A stretch of 64,000 nt of DNA from JASGKO01 sp049840595 (GTDB lineage: Bacteria > Verrucomicrobiota > Verrucomicrobiia > Chthoniobacterales > Chthoniobacteraceae). The translations under genes were made by a program, and so were the position numbers. A model generated the notes under the pieces. The model saw only the letters and a program-made list of their open reading frames with translations. It searched no databases and was not told the DNA's origin. Below, in pieces: positions 19,031 through 27,259 of the stretch. The DNA lies in contig JASGKO010000008.1 in NCBI GenBank assembly GCA_049840595.1, positions 124,001-188,000 on the forward strand. Reading direction: 5' to 3'. Every line of letters starts with the position of its first letter. The stretch's first letter is position 1.

Positions 19031-19852
19031 GTGAATACCCATCCACGAAAATGGCTTCCAACTATTGGGACAGCGCTTGGAATGTTATCCGTTTTGTTTT
19101 TCGTTGCCTGTGGGAATAAGAATGAGAAACCGAGCGATATGGCTGCAGCGATCGATCTTCAGCCCCTGCCTGTGGGTATCATCCATCCCGCCGATAAAAC
19201 CATCGGGGTCTTCGTTGCGCTGGCGGACCCGAAGCACACGGGCATTGAGCAGCTTCCGCTCTCCATCGGCGACGGTGACAATGCGGGAACCAATCTTTAC
19301 TGGGGCAATGACGAGGGGGTGAGGGGCGTTTTCGATCGGAGCCGGAAATGGAAATTGGTGGATCAAAAGGAGACGCCGCAAGCCGAACTGGTGCTCAGCA
19401 GGCGCGTCTATCGCCGGATCGGTGGAAACATGGTGCTGATTGCCCATGCCTTCCGTGGTGCTGCGATGAAGCAATGCATCCAGGCCTACGAGGATGCGGT
19501 CGCGCACGGACGCTACGATCTGGTGGTTTTCGTCGGCCACGATGGGTTGATGGACACCTGGCAGCCGGGGCCGCTAAAAGCGCCCGATCAAAAGAAGACG
19601 CCCGATTGCGCTGCGCTGTGTTGCCTGAGTGAGGAGTTCATGGCGAAGCGCCTGCAAGCTGCCGGAGGCCATTCCATCTTGCTCACCACGCAGCGAATGT
19701 ATCCCGGAGCTTTTATCCTCGAAGCTATTCTTGATCCCTGGAATGCAGGGAAAGGGACCAAAGACCTCCGCGAAAGCGCCGCCACTGCCTACGCGCAAAA
19801 CCAGAAAATCTCCACCCGCGCCGCGCTGGGCGTTTTCACGGAATTGAAATAG
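19031..19852 (+). CDS. Predicted lipoprotein, unknown function
   Basis: Protein of 273 aa with a GTG start. A basic n-region (HPRKW), a hydrophobic stretch and the lipobox FVAC predict a lipoprotein with the Cys at residue 27, a likely substrate of the LspA encoded at 12.9 kb. I do not recognise a domain. The mature part includes RYDLVVFVGHDGLMDTW and a cysteine cluster TPDCAALCC, so an enzymatic or metal-related role is possible but unproven. The same reading frame is open upstream to 18923 with no start codon, so the gene may be joined to the preceding one if a base is wrong there. Confidence 0.6.
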   Translation: MNTHPRKWLPTIGTALGMLSVLFFVACGNKNEKPSDMAAAIDLQPLPVGIIHPADKTIGVFVALADPKHTGIEQLPLSIGDGDNAGTNLYWGNDEGVRGVFDRSRKWKLVDQKETPQAELVLSRRVYRRIGGNMVLIAHAFRGAAMKQCIQAYEDAVAHGRYDLVVFVGHDGLMDTWQPGPLKAPDQKKTPDCAALCCLSEEFMAKRLQAAGGHSILLTTQRMYPGAFILEAILDPWNAGKGTKDLRESAATAYAQNQKISTRAALGVFTELK

Positions 19853-19947
19853 GTGTTTCGCTTTCTCTTTTTTACGCCGATCGGAGTTGAAGGAGGCGGG
19901 GCTTACTATCGACAGCAAATCCAAGACTAGCTATAACCGGCGATGTG

Positions 19948-20421
19948 ATGCAGCTTGAGGCCTTCATTGGAAAATGGATCGTCGGTTCCACCCGGTTGCT
20001 TTTGGTATGCTTGAGCCTGACGGTTATGGGGCTCGCGTTCTCCGGCTGCGGAGACTCGGAGTGGCAGCCGGTGTGGCATGAGGAAAAGCTGCCCTCGGGG
20101 CGGACGGTGAAGGTGACGGCGTGCAATCTGGTGTGGGGGGTGGAGCACGATGAACCGCGGGCGACGGAGAAGGATTGTTTTGCGATGGAGTATGTCTCGG
20201 CGATTCCGCAGGCACCGCTGCCGGAGCGGGAAGCGGAGGCGAAAGAAGTCTTTGAATTGATTCGGGCGACTTCGGAAAAGTGGGGCCTCCATACGGCGAC
20301 GCTGGCCGGGTTCCCGACGCTGACGCGCAAAGGTCACTACGATTTCTATCTTTTCGAACAACAGCCGGGCGGAGCTTGGACCGTGAGTCGCGAAGACCGG
20401 AAGGTTTTTTCGACGGATTAA
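19948..20421 (+). CDS. Predicted lipoprotein, unknown function
   Basis: Protein of 157 aa from ATG 19948 (a GTG directly before it at 19945 is equally possible). A hydrophobic signal ends in the lipobox AFSGC, so it is probably lipid-anchored. The mature part is small and acidic, with four further Cys or Trp positions, and I recognise no domain. It is followed 15 bases later by another exported protein on the same strand, so the two may be co-transcribed. Confidence 0.65.
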   Translation: MQLEAFIGKWIVGSTRLLLVCLSLTVMGLAFSGCGDSEWQPVWHEEKLPSGRTVKVTACNLVWGVEHDEPRATEKDCFAMEYVSAIPQAPLPEREAEAKEVFELIRATSEKWGLHTATLAGFPTLTRKGHYDFYLFEQQPGGAWTVSREDRKVFSTD

Positions 20422-20436
20422 CCCTGATTAAACACC

Positions 20437-20967
20437 ATGAAAACATGCTTTATAAAACTGATTGGCATCGGCCTGCTTGCGATGTGGATGACACCCAACC
20501 TCGCCCAGGCGGAGCCGGGTGAGGCGGCGGCGGTTCGGAGTTTCGTGCAGCATTTCTATGACTGGTATGTGCCGCTCTCGGGGCATACCAAGCTGCCGCC
20601 GGAGGAGGAGGCCTTGAAGAAGCGGACGGCGGATTTTTCGCCGGAGCTGGCGAAAGCGCTGCAGGCGGATCTGGACGCCAACGCCCGGGCCGGTGAGGTC
20701 GTGGGGCTGGATTACGATCCGTTTCTCAATGCGCAGGACCCGTGTCAGAAATACGTCGTTGGCGGGAAGACTAGTGAGGACCACGGGGTGTGGAAGGTGG
20801 AGGTTTTTGGCGTGTGCGATGGGAAGAAGGAGGCGAAGGCGAGTGTGATCGCGGTGGTCAAAGCGCGCGCGAGTCATTCATGGTTTTTCACGAATTTCGA
20901 AGATCCCGAGGACAAGACGGATTTGCTGCAAAATCTGCGGGCGCTGGCGAAGGAGCGGGCGCACTGA
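20437..20967 (+). CDS. Exported DUF3828-like protein
   Basis: Protein of 176 aa with a signal peptide (MKTCFIKLIGIGLLAMWM, cut near AQA). The mature sequence has the pattern AVRSFVQHFYDWYVPLSG followed by DFSPELAKALQADLDA, which resembles DUF3828 proteins. Two Cys, in DPCQKY and FGVCDG, could form a disulfide. The function of this family is not known. It lies 15 bases after the lipoprotein gene, and a repeat half-element begins 3 bases after its stop. Confidence 0.7.
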   Translation: MKTCFIKLIGIGLLAMWMTPNLAQAEPGEAAAVRSFVQHFYDWYVPLSGHTKLPPEEEALKKRTADFSPELAKALQADLDANARAGEVVGLDYDPFLNAQDPCQKYVVGGKTSEDHGVWKVEVFGVCDGKKEAKASVIAVVKARASHSWFFTNFEDPEDKTDLLQNLRALAKERAH

Positions 20968-20970
20968 AAC

Positions 20971-21001
20971 TTTCACCACGAAGGACACGAAGAGCACGAA
21001 G
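20971..21001. repeat. Half element, ACGAAG core subtype
   Basis: A single 31-base arm with outer end TTTCACC and three ACGAAG cores at exactly 9-base spacing. It starts 3 bases after the stop codon at 20967. No inverted partner is close by. Confidence 0.7.
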
Positions 21002-21137
21002 GGGGAGAAAGAGGATGAACTCACCGAGGGGCGGAAGCTGGTGAGGCAGCGAAGGATTTCCCCGGGGCGACTGGAGTCGCGCAAACAATCTCCTAGCCAG
21101 TCTGGTCACGCAGGTTCAAAGTCCGCTTCGGCTCCTT

Positions 21138-21401
21138 TTAATAAGGATCGTCCGAAGGAGAGGGCTTTTTGGGAGCTTCTGGTTTCGGAGGTTCCGGGGG
21201 CTCGAACTCCAATCTCAAGCCCGGATCTTTAGGTCCTTTGGGGAAGGTAACAACCCCGAGCCAGAATGCCATGATGCCGATGGTAAATTGGAAGGGGCTA
21301 AATCGGTCGCAAAATAGGAGCTGGAAGAGAGCCAGCGCAAATATCGCGGCTCCGCTAACGATGAATATTTTCGAACGACGCTTGCCCGGGTGCCAATGCA
21401 T
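21138..21401 (-). CDS. Small membrane protein, unknown function
   Basis: Protein of 87 aa with two likely membrane helices (FIVSGAAIFALALFQLLF and FTIGIMAFWLGVVTF). The cytoplasmic or exported tail is rich in proline, lysine and acidic residues (EPPEPPKPEAPKKP). It starts 21 bases after the NUDIX gene on the same strand, which supports it being real. No family recognised. Confidence 0.55.
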   Translation of the reverse strand: MHWHPGKRRSKIFIVSGAAIFALALFQLLFCDRFSPFQFTIGIMAFWLGVVTFPKGPKDPGLRLEFEPPEPPKPEAPKKPSPSDDPY

Positions 21402-21422
21402 TAGCGAAGGATGGAGAGCGGC

Positions 21423-22040
21423 TTACTTTGCAGAGGCCAGCAGGGTGTCGAGGTGGTCCACGATGAATTGGGACCACGTTTCGAGGTTTTCGCGGCGGGC
21501 GAGGAGTTCTTCGCGGGTGAGGAAGCCGAGCTGGGTAATCATCTGCTCGCGCTTTTCCACGGCGTCAGTCTCGAGGCGGAAGACGTGGACGACGCCGAGG
21601 TGGACTTTGCCGACTTCGTTGGAGTCGTCGTTGAGCAGGGCGACGATGTGCTGGGTGTAGGGGGAGTTGAGCTGGAGCTCCTCGTTGATCTCGCGGTCCA
21701 CGCCGGCAAGGTAGGCGTCGCGGTCGAGGGCGAAGAGGCCTTCGTCGCCATCGTTCATGTGGCCGCCGATGCCGACGGAGCCCTTGGCGGCGAGGCGCTG
21801 CTCGCCGGCCTTTTTGCCGCGGACGTAGTGCAGCACCTTGTCGCCATGGACGAGGACGGCGTAGGGGATGATCTGCTTGTGGGTGGGATCGGTCTCGGCG
21901 GCGCTGCGGGGCATGAAGAAGTTGTTCTCGCGGGCGAGGAAGGCGGGCAGGTAGCGGTCCACCTCGAAGTTGAGGCCCTGGAAGGAGCCGAGCTGGTCGA
22001 AGAGGGCGCGGCGGATGACGAGGATCATTTCTTCTTTCAT
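21423..22040 (-). CDS. NUDIX-domain protein
   Basis: Protein of 205 aa from ATG 22040 (MKEEMILVIRRALFDQLGSF). The longer frame to 22121 is rejected because its first 27 codons translate the repeat element upstream. A NUDIX-like box is visible as SVGIGGHMN then DREINEEL, with a longer insert than usual. This is the pattern of the predicted phosphoesterases near Nudix-fold enzymes. The substrate is unknown. Neighbouring genes give no clue. Confidence 0.75.
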   Translation of the reverse strand: MKEEMILVIRRALFDQLGSFQGLNFEVDRYLPAFLARENNFFMPRSAAETDPTHKQIIPYAVLVHGDKVLHYVRGKKAGEQRLAAKGSVGIGGHMNDGDEGLFALDRDAYLAGVDREINEELQLNSPYTQHIVALLNDDSNEVGKVHLGVVHVFRLETDAVEKREQMITQLGFLTREELLARRENLETWSQFIVDHLDTLLASAK

Positions 22041-22095
22041 GCGGCGGGCACTTTCGCGAGGGCGGGGGAGGTTGTCGAGCGGAATGGGGAAGAGG

Positions 22096-22264
22096 TTTTC
22101 ACCACGAAGACACGAAGGCACGAAGTTTTAAACTACGGAGAGCACGGAGGACACGGAGGCGGGGAAGTTATCCGCAGATTGGCGCGGATTTCGCAGAGAG
22201 GAATCGAGTTCGTTCGCGCGCTTTTAATATTCAACTTCGTGCCTTCGTGTCTTCGTGGTGAAAA
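22096..22264. repeat. Nested inverted-repeat element: ACGAAG outside, ACGGAG inside
   Basis: A perfect 32-bp inverted repeat (22096-22127 with 22233-22264) of the ACGAAG subtype encloses about 105 bases. Directly inside the left arm is an ACGGAG-subtype arm (about 22130-22160), as if one element had entered another. It lies between the divergent NUDIX and mscS genes. Confidence 0.85.
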
Positions 22265-22339
22265 TTCCATTGAGTGGTTTTTCTACGGACGAAGGGTTTC
22301 GCGTTTGCGAAGTGCTGTGGTTAACGTTTCTTTTTTACG

Positions 22340-23173
22340 ATGAATCCGATCGAGAAAATTACCAACTTCGATGACCTGAAGGCTTTCCTGCTGAGCGATG
22401 GGCTGACGATCGGGCTGCGGATTCTTTCCGCGGTGCTGATTCTCTTCGTCGGCTGGTGGGGGGCGAAGCTGCTGCGGGTGGTGTTCCGGCGGTTGCTGCT
22501 GCGGGTGCGGCTGGATGGGACGATTGCGGCGTTTCTCTCCAGCCTGGGGTATGTGCTGATTCTCACTTTCACGCTGGTGGCGGCGGTGGATCAGCTCGGG
22601 GTGGCGACGACCTCGATCATTACCGCGCTGGGGGCGGCGGGGCTGGCGGTCGGCCTGGCTTTGCAGGGATCGCTCTCGAATTTTGCCTCCGGCGTGCTCA
22701 TCGTCCTGCTGCGGCCCTTCCGCGCCGACGATACGATCCAGACCGGCGCATTTTCCGGCACGGTGCAGGAGATCGGGATTTTCTTCACCATCCTGCGAAC
22801 GAGCGATAACCGCCGCGTCTTCCTGCCGAACTCCACGATTATGAATGCGGCGATCGTGAATTTTTCCACGGAGGAGCTGACCCGCCGCATTGAGCTTTCG
22901 CTGATGGTTTCCTACGATAGCGATGCGACGCGCGCCTCGGCCTTGCTGCTGGAACTGGTGAAAGCCGAGTCGCGGATCCACACCTCGCCGGGACCGGAAA
23001 TCGGAATTACGAATCTCGGGATGAACGGAGCGGAAATCGCCGTGCGGGTATGGGTGAACAGCGGGGACTACACCACGGTGACTTTTGATCTGTTGCGAGT
23101 GATCAAGGAACGCTTCGATGCGGAAAAAATCGTCCTTGCCCGGCAGGCCGCAATCGCCGCGGGGGCGAAATGA
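22340..23173 (+). CDS. mscS: MscS-family small-conductance mechanosensitive channel
   Basis: Inner-membrane channel of 277 aa that opens on membrane tension to release solutes. Hydrophobic helices occupy about residues 25-50, 65-90 and 95-120. The pore-lining helix is the typical Gly/Ala-rich GAAGLAVGLALQGSLSNFAS. It is followed by the beta domain (FRADDTIQTG, VFLPNSTIMN) and a C-terminal alpha/beta domain. Length is near that of E. coli MscS. It is monocistronic; upstream lies a nested repeat element. Confidence 0.93.
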   Translation: MNPIEKITNFDDLKAFLLSDGLTIGLRILSAVLILFVGWWGAKLLRVVFRRLLLRVRLDGTIAAFLSSLGYVLILTFTLVAAVDQLGVATTSIITALGAAGLAVGLALQGSLSNFASGVLIVLLRPFRADDTIQTGAFSGTVQEIGIFFTILRTSDNRRVFLPNSTIMNAAIVNFSTEELTRRIELSLMVSYDSDATRASALLLELVKAESRIHTSPGPEIGITNLGMNGAEIAVRVWVNSGDYTTVTFDLLRVIKERFDAEKIVLARQAAIAAGAK

Positions 23174-23241
23174 GGAAAGTGGCAGGGCGTTCGATAAATC
23201 TTTTTTATTTTACGGGGAAGGGCTGGCTTTCCCAATAATCT

Positions 23242-24394
23242 ATGACAGAGTGGCGACTTATGTCGTTGCCCGAGCTCTGCACAGTCGAGGATTTAGCCGC
23301 GGTTTATGAGCAGGCTCATGAGGAAATTATCGCGGAATGGAAGCGGCAGGCCGAGCGGCTCTTGAAAGAGCGTAATCTGGATCACCTGACGCTGATCGAT
23401 CATATTCCCGATGTGGTGACTGAGATCGTGCGCGATCTGATTTTGCAGCGCGAAGGCAGCATCTCCGCCGAGCATCTGAAGGGCAGCCCGCCGGTTCATG
23501 GCGTCCAGCGTTTTTACGATGGCTTGGAAGTGAACGAGGTGGTGGCCGAATACAATTTATTGCGCGTGGCTTTCATCGTGGTGGCCGAGCGGCATGGGCG
23601 GTATCTGGTCGGTGAGCCGGCGCGGGTCATCAATCATCGAATCGATGAGGCGGTCCAGATGTCCGTCTCCGCGTTCGCTTCCCAGCAGGGAGCTCATGCG
23701 TCGGGAGCAGACCGAGGAATATCTGGCTTTTGTGGCGCACGATCTGCGCACACCGCTGAATGCGGTCTCGCTGCTGGTCGAGGAATTGCGCTACGAGGTG
23801 GCGGAAAAGGGAATCACCGTGACGGGCGATGTGGACGATGTTTTCCAGGGCCTGAAGCGGAACCTGCAGCGGCTCGACTTGCTCGTGCACAAGGTGCTGG
23901 ATGCGAATGTGAAGCCGCTCGCGCTGGGGAGTTCCTTCCGCCCCGAGTGCCGTTGGTTCGAGTTGTGGCCACTGGTGCGGCGCTTGATTCTGGATCTGCG
24001 CCCGGTGGCGACAGAAGCTGGGGCCGAGGTGAGTAATGAAATCCCGCGGGCGCTGATGGTGTATGCGGATGCCGGGTTGCTTTCCCAGGTGTTTCAAAAC
24101 CTGCTGGCGAATGCTTTCAAATATGCCGAGCATGGCGGCGTCGTCGTCGGGGCCGGGGAGGTGGATGGCGTGGTGGTCTGCCATGTGCGGGACAATGGGG
24201 CGGGCATTCCACCGGAAATGTTGCCGCGGGTATTCGACAAGCTCACCAGCGATCCGGAAAAGGATGGCACCGGGCTCGGGCTCACTATCGTGAAGCAGAT
24301 CGTGGAAGCGCACGAAGGGACGGTCGCGGTCGAGAGCGAGCTGGGGCACGGGGCGGAATTTCGCTTCACGCTGCCCAAGGAAAAGCGGGACTGA
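23242..24394 (+). CDS. Sensor histidine kinase with RsbRD-like N-terminus, one frameshift
   Basis: About 383 aa once repaired. Residues 15-150 resemble the RsbRD N-terminal helical sensor domain (EEIIAEWKRQAERLLKERN, DHIPDVVTEIVRDLIL). Then come a HisKA box (FVAHDLRTPLNAVSLL) and a HATPase domain (LLANAFKYAEHG, DNGAGIPPEM, GTGLGLTIVKQIV). The frame shifts at the GGG run 23688-23690: with one G removed, ASQQ joins directly to ELMRREQTEEYLAF. No membrane helix is present, so it is cytosolic. Its partner regulator is not adjacent. Confidence 0.85.
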
Positions 24395-24398
24395 TGGC

Positions 24399-24555
24399 GG
24401 AAAATTTTCACCACGAAGACACGAAGTTTTTAACTGCGGAGAGCTCGGAGGACACGGAGGTAGGGAAACGGTCCGCAAATTTCGCAAGCGAGAGGTTCAA
24501 TCTCGTCGCAGCCTTTCCTTTATCTTCTCTTCGTGCCTTCGTGGTGAAAATTTCC
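24399..24555. repeat. Nested inverted-repeat element after the kinase gene
   Basis: Outer arms of ACGAAG subtype (about 24399-24426 and 24528-24555) enclose an ACGGAG-subtype arm (about 24432-24461). The architecture matches the element at 22096-22264. It begins 5 bases after the kinase stop. Confidence 0.8.
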
Positions 24556-24651
24556 GCCTGGACCATGGTCGGCTTCCGCTGTTCCAAAATTTTGCACTGG
24601 CGGAAGTGGCGGGGGCGGTTTAGCTTGGCAGCCCTTTTCCCTTAATTACTG

Positions 24652-25131
24652 ATGGACCCTTTGCTGAAAATTCTAAAGACGAATGCGCAGACGCCGCTGG
24701 CGGACATTGCGCGGGAGTTGGACCTTTCCGAGGAAGCGGTCAAGGAGCGCATTCTGGACCTGGAGACCGAGGGGCTGATTCTTGGCTACCAGGCGGTGCT
24801 CGATCCGGAAAAGACCAGCAATGGCGACGTCACGGCGTTGATCGAGGTGAAAATCGCGCCCGAGCGGGGTGGCGGGTTCGACCGGCTGGCGAGCCGGATT
24901 GCCAAGTTTGAGGAAGTGCAAAGCTGCTACCTGATGAGCGGTGGCTACGATCTGCTCGTGGTGGTGGAAGGCGGCAGCCTGCGCGAAGTCGCGCGCTTCG
25001 TCGCGGAGAAGCTCAGCACGATCAAAGGCGTGCTTTCCACCGCGACCCACTTCCGGCTCAAGGCTTACAAAGAAAACGGCGCCATGCTCCAGCGTCCGGC
25101 CAAGGCCGCGCGCCTGGCCGTGGCCCCGTGA
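24652..25131 (+). CDS. Lrp/AsnC-family transcriptional regulator
   Basis: Protein of 159 aa. The N-terminal winged helix-turn-helix (PLADIARELDLSEEAVKERI) and the C-terminal ligand-binding RAM domain (CYLMSGGYDLLVVVEGGSL, then STATHFRLK) are both complete. It lies directly upstream of an aminotransferase gene on the same strand, the arrangement seen for AlaR-type regulators with their alanine aminotransferase. It therefore probably senses an amino acid and controls that gene. This pairing is inferred from position. Confidence 0.9.
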   Translation: MDPLLKILKTNAQTPLADIARELDLSEEAVKERILDLETEGLILGYQAVLDPEKTSNGDVTALIEVKIAPERGGGFDRLASRIAKFEEVQSCYLMSGGYDLLVVVEGGSLREVARFVAEKLSTIKGVLSTATHFRLKAYKENGAMLQRPAKAARLAVAP

Positions 25132-25313
25132 GGGGCGCATACTTCTTCCGCCAGGGGCGGCCCCTTTAGCGCCGCCAAAATTTTTCACGAGATTCCCGGA
25201 GCACCCGTTCAACACCAGTCATCCCGAGCGAGACGCGGCCTCTCCGGAAAAGACTCGGTTCCCATTTTAAAATATTCGAAGAAACTCCCATCGCTCCGGG
25301 TGACGCCTGAAAA

Positions 25314-26492
25314 ATGAACAACCTGCAAGACCTCATCGCGAGCCACGTGCGCAGCATTCCGCGCTCGGGTATCCGCGACTTTTTCGAAATCGTCCAGACG
25401 ATGGACGACGTAATCTCGCTCGGCATCGGCGAGCCGGATTTCGACACGCCCTGGCGCATTCGCGAGGCCGCGATCTACTCGCTGGAACAGGGGCGTACCG
25501 GCTATACCTCCAACCTTGGCACCCCGCAGCTCCGCGAAGCGATCGCGAAGTATGTGGAGAAGAAGTTCGAGGTCAAATACGACGCCAAAAGCGAAGTGAT
25601 CGTGACGGTCGGGGTCTCCGAGGCGATTGATCTGGCGCTCCGCGCATTGCTCAATCCTGGCGATGAAGTGCTTTACCACGAGCCCTGCTACGTGAGCTAC
25701 AACCCAAGCGCCGTGCTCGCGCATGGGGTGGCGGTGCCGATTCCCACTTTTGAGGCAGACAACTTCCGCCTGACTGCCCGCGAACTGGAAAAGAAGATCA
25801 CGCCCCGCTCCAAGGTGCTGATGCTTAACTTCCCCTGCAACCCCACCGGGGCGACGCAGACCCGCGAGGAACTCCAGCGCATCGCCGCGCTCTGCCAGCG
25901 GCACAATCTCATCGTGCTCACGGATGAAATTTACAGCGAGCTTACCTACGACGGGGCGGAGCATGTCTCCATCGCGTCGCTGCCGCGGATGCGCGAGCGA
26001 TGCGTTTTTCTGCACGGCTTTTCGAAGGCGTTTGCGATGACCGGTTTCCGCATCGGCTACGCCTGCGCTCCGGCGATGTTGACCGAGGCGATGATGAAGA
26101 TTCACCAATACTCGATTCTCTGCGCGGGTATCACCGCCCAGGATGCGGCGCTCGAAGCGCTGGAATCCGGTGAGAAGGATGTGCTGATGATGCGCCGCGA
26201 GTATGAGCGCCGCCGCAACTATATCGTGAGCGCCTTCAACGAGATCGGCCTGCCTTGCTTCAAGCCGCACGGCTCGTTCTACGTGTTCCCAAATATCACC
26301 AGCACCGGCCTGTCGAGCCGCGACTTCTCCGTGCGCCTGCTCAAGGAAAAGAAGGTGGCGGTCGTGCCCGGACCGGCCTTTGGCGCGAGCGGCGAAGGCT
26401 TCGTCCGCGCCTGCTACGCCACCAGCCTGGAGCAGATCAAGGTGGCGATGGAAAAGATCGCCGAGTTCGTCGGCGAAGTGAAGGGGAGCTAA
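25314..26492 (+). CDS. Pyridoxal-phosphate aminotransferase, class I/II
   Basis: Fold-type I aminotransferase of 392 aa. The PLP lysine is in LHGFSKAFAMTGFRIGYA; other landmarks are NFPCNPTGA, DEIYSELTY and the C-terminal Arg in EGFVRACYATS. The N-terminus (SGIRDFFEIVQTMDDVISLG) matches the PatA/YugH-like group, which act on alanine or aspartate. The exact substrate cannot be read from sequence. The preceding Lrp-type gene (182 bases upstream) probably regulates it. A long palindrome that could act as terminator follows. Confidence 0.92.
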   Translation: MNNLQDLIASHVRSIPRSGIRDFFEIVQTMDDVISLGIGEPDFDTPWRIREAAIYSLEQGRTGYTSNLGTPQLREAIAKYVEKKFEVKYDAKSEVIVTVGVSEAIDLALRALLNPGDEVLYHEPCYVSYNPSAVLAHGVAVPIPTFEADNFRLTARELEKKITPRSKVLMLNFPCNPTGATQTREELQRIAALCQRHNLIVLTDEIYSELTYDGAEHVSIASLPRMRERCVFLHGFSKAFAMTGFRIGYACAPAMLTEAMMKIHQYSILCAGITAQDAALEALESGEKDVLMMRREYERRRNYIVSAFNEIGLPCFKPHGSFYVFPNITSTGLSSRDFSVRLLKEKKVAVVPGPAFGASGEGFVRACYATSLEQIKVAMEKIAEFVGEVKGS

Positions 26493-26505
26493 ACCTCTTT
26501 TATGC

Positions 26506-26588
26506 AGCTGTAGCGGCGGTCTATGAGCGCCGTGGAAGTATTCCATGGAATTTGCGCGACGGTCATAGACCGCCGCTACAGCTTTTTG
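26506..26588. repeat. Perfect 21-bp palindrome, possible terminator
   Basis: Arms 26506-26526 and 26563-26583 match perfectly over 21 bases, with an inner ATTCCATGGAAT palindrome in the loop, and are followed by TTTTT. It lies 13 bases after the aminotransferase stop. It may terminate that gene or be a copy of a second dispersed palindrome family. Its core (GTAGCGGCGGTCTATGA) is unlike the ACGAAG-type elements. Confidence 0.75.
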
Positions 26589-26649
26589 CTTAAAGGCGGC
26601 GAGAAAAACAAAGTTTGTCGCTTGGGGAGTTAGCGATTATTATCGGGAC

Positions 26650-27192
26650 ATGGCTTCGCTGACGATTGAGCTACCGGTGCAGGCTGACCAGACCGCTTTC
26701 AACTTGCGGCGCTGGGCGGAAATGCTTGCCGACCCCGAGCTGGCGAAGATCGAAGGCCGCATCGAGAGCGATCGGCATGGACACATCATCATGAGCCCGC
26801 CCCCTGCCTTTAGTCACGGTCGTTACCAATTCAAAATAGGCACGCTTTTGCAGCAATTGATGCCTGCGGGTGAAGTTATCACCGAGTGCCCTATTTCCAC
26901 GATGGATGGGGTGAGAGCCGCCGATGTGGTGTGGATTTCAAAAGCCCGGCTGGCACAAATTGGCGAGAATATTTGCCTTACGGAAGCCCCTGAAATTTGT
27001 GTGGAGGTTCTCTCCCCGGATAATACCAAGGCGGAGATGAGCGAGAAAAAGGCGCTCTATTTTGCCGCAGGCGCACAGGAGGTCTGGTTCTGTGATCGAA
27101 CCGGGCACCTCAGCTTTTTTCATGCGCCGGAAGTTTCTGCCGCCGCATCGAAACTGTGCCCGGCTTTCCCGGTGGAAATTATTCTCGGTTAA
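26650..27192 (+). CDS. Uma2-family (DUF820) putative endonuclease
   Basis: Protein of 180 aa with the PD-(D/E)XK-like Uma2 fold. The visible signature is VRAADVVWISKARL (the catalytic Asp), then PEICVEVLSPDN (the E-x-x pair) and EKKALYFAAGAQEVWFCD. Members are common in cyanobacteria and environmental bacteria, often in many copies; their biological role is not established. It stands alone, 67 bases after the 21-bp palindrome, and may be a mobile accessory gene. Confidence 0.85.
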   Translation: MASLTIELPVQADQTAFNLRRWAEMLADPELAKIEGRIESDRHGHIIMSPPPAFSHGRYQFKIGTLLQQLMPAGEVITECPISTMDGVRAADVVWISKARLAQIGENICLTEAPEICVEVLSPDNTKAEMSEKKALYFAAGAQEVWFCDRTGHLSFFHAPEVSAAASKLCPAFPVEIILG

Positions 27193-27259
27193 AAATTTCG
27201 CCCCTCGCAGCGCCGAAGACGCCGGAGGGGCGATTCAATTTTAGTTCGATCGGTCCCGG

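Noticed and set aside
22041..22121. N-terminal extension of the NUDIX protein
   Set aside because: The residues are translated from the ACGAAG repeat element.
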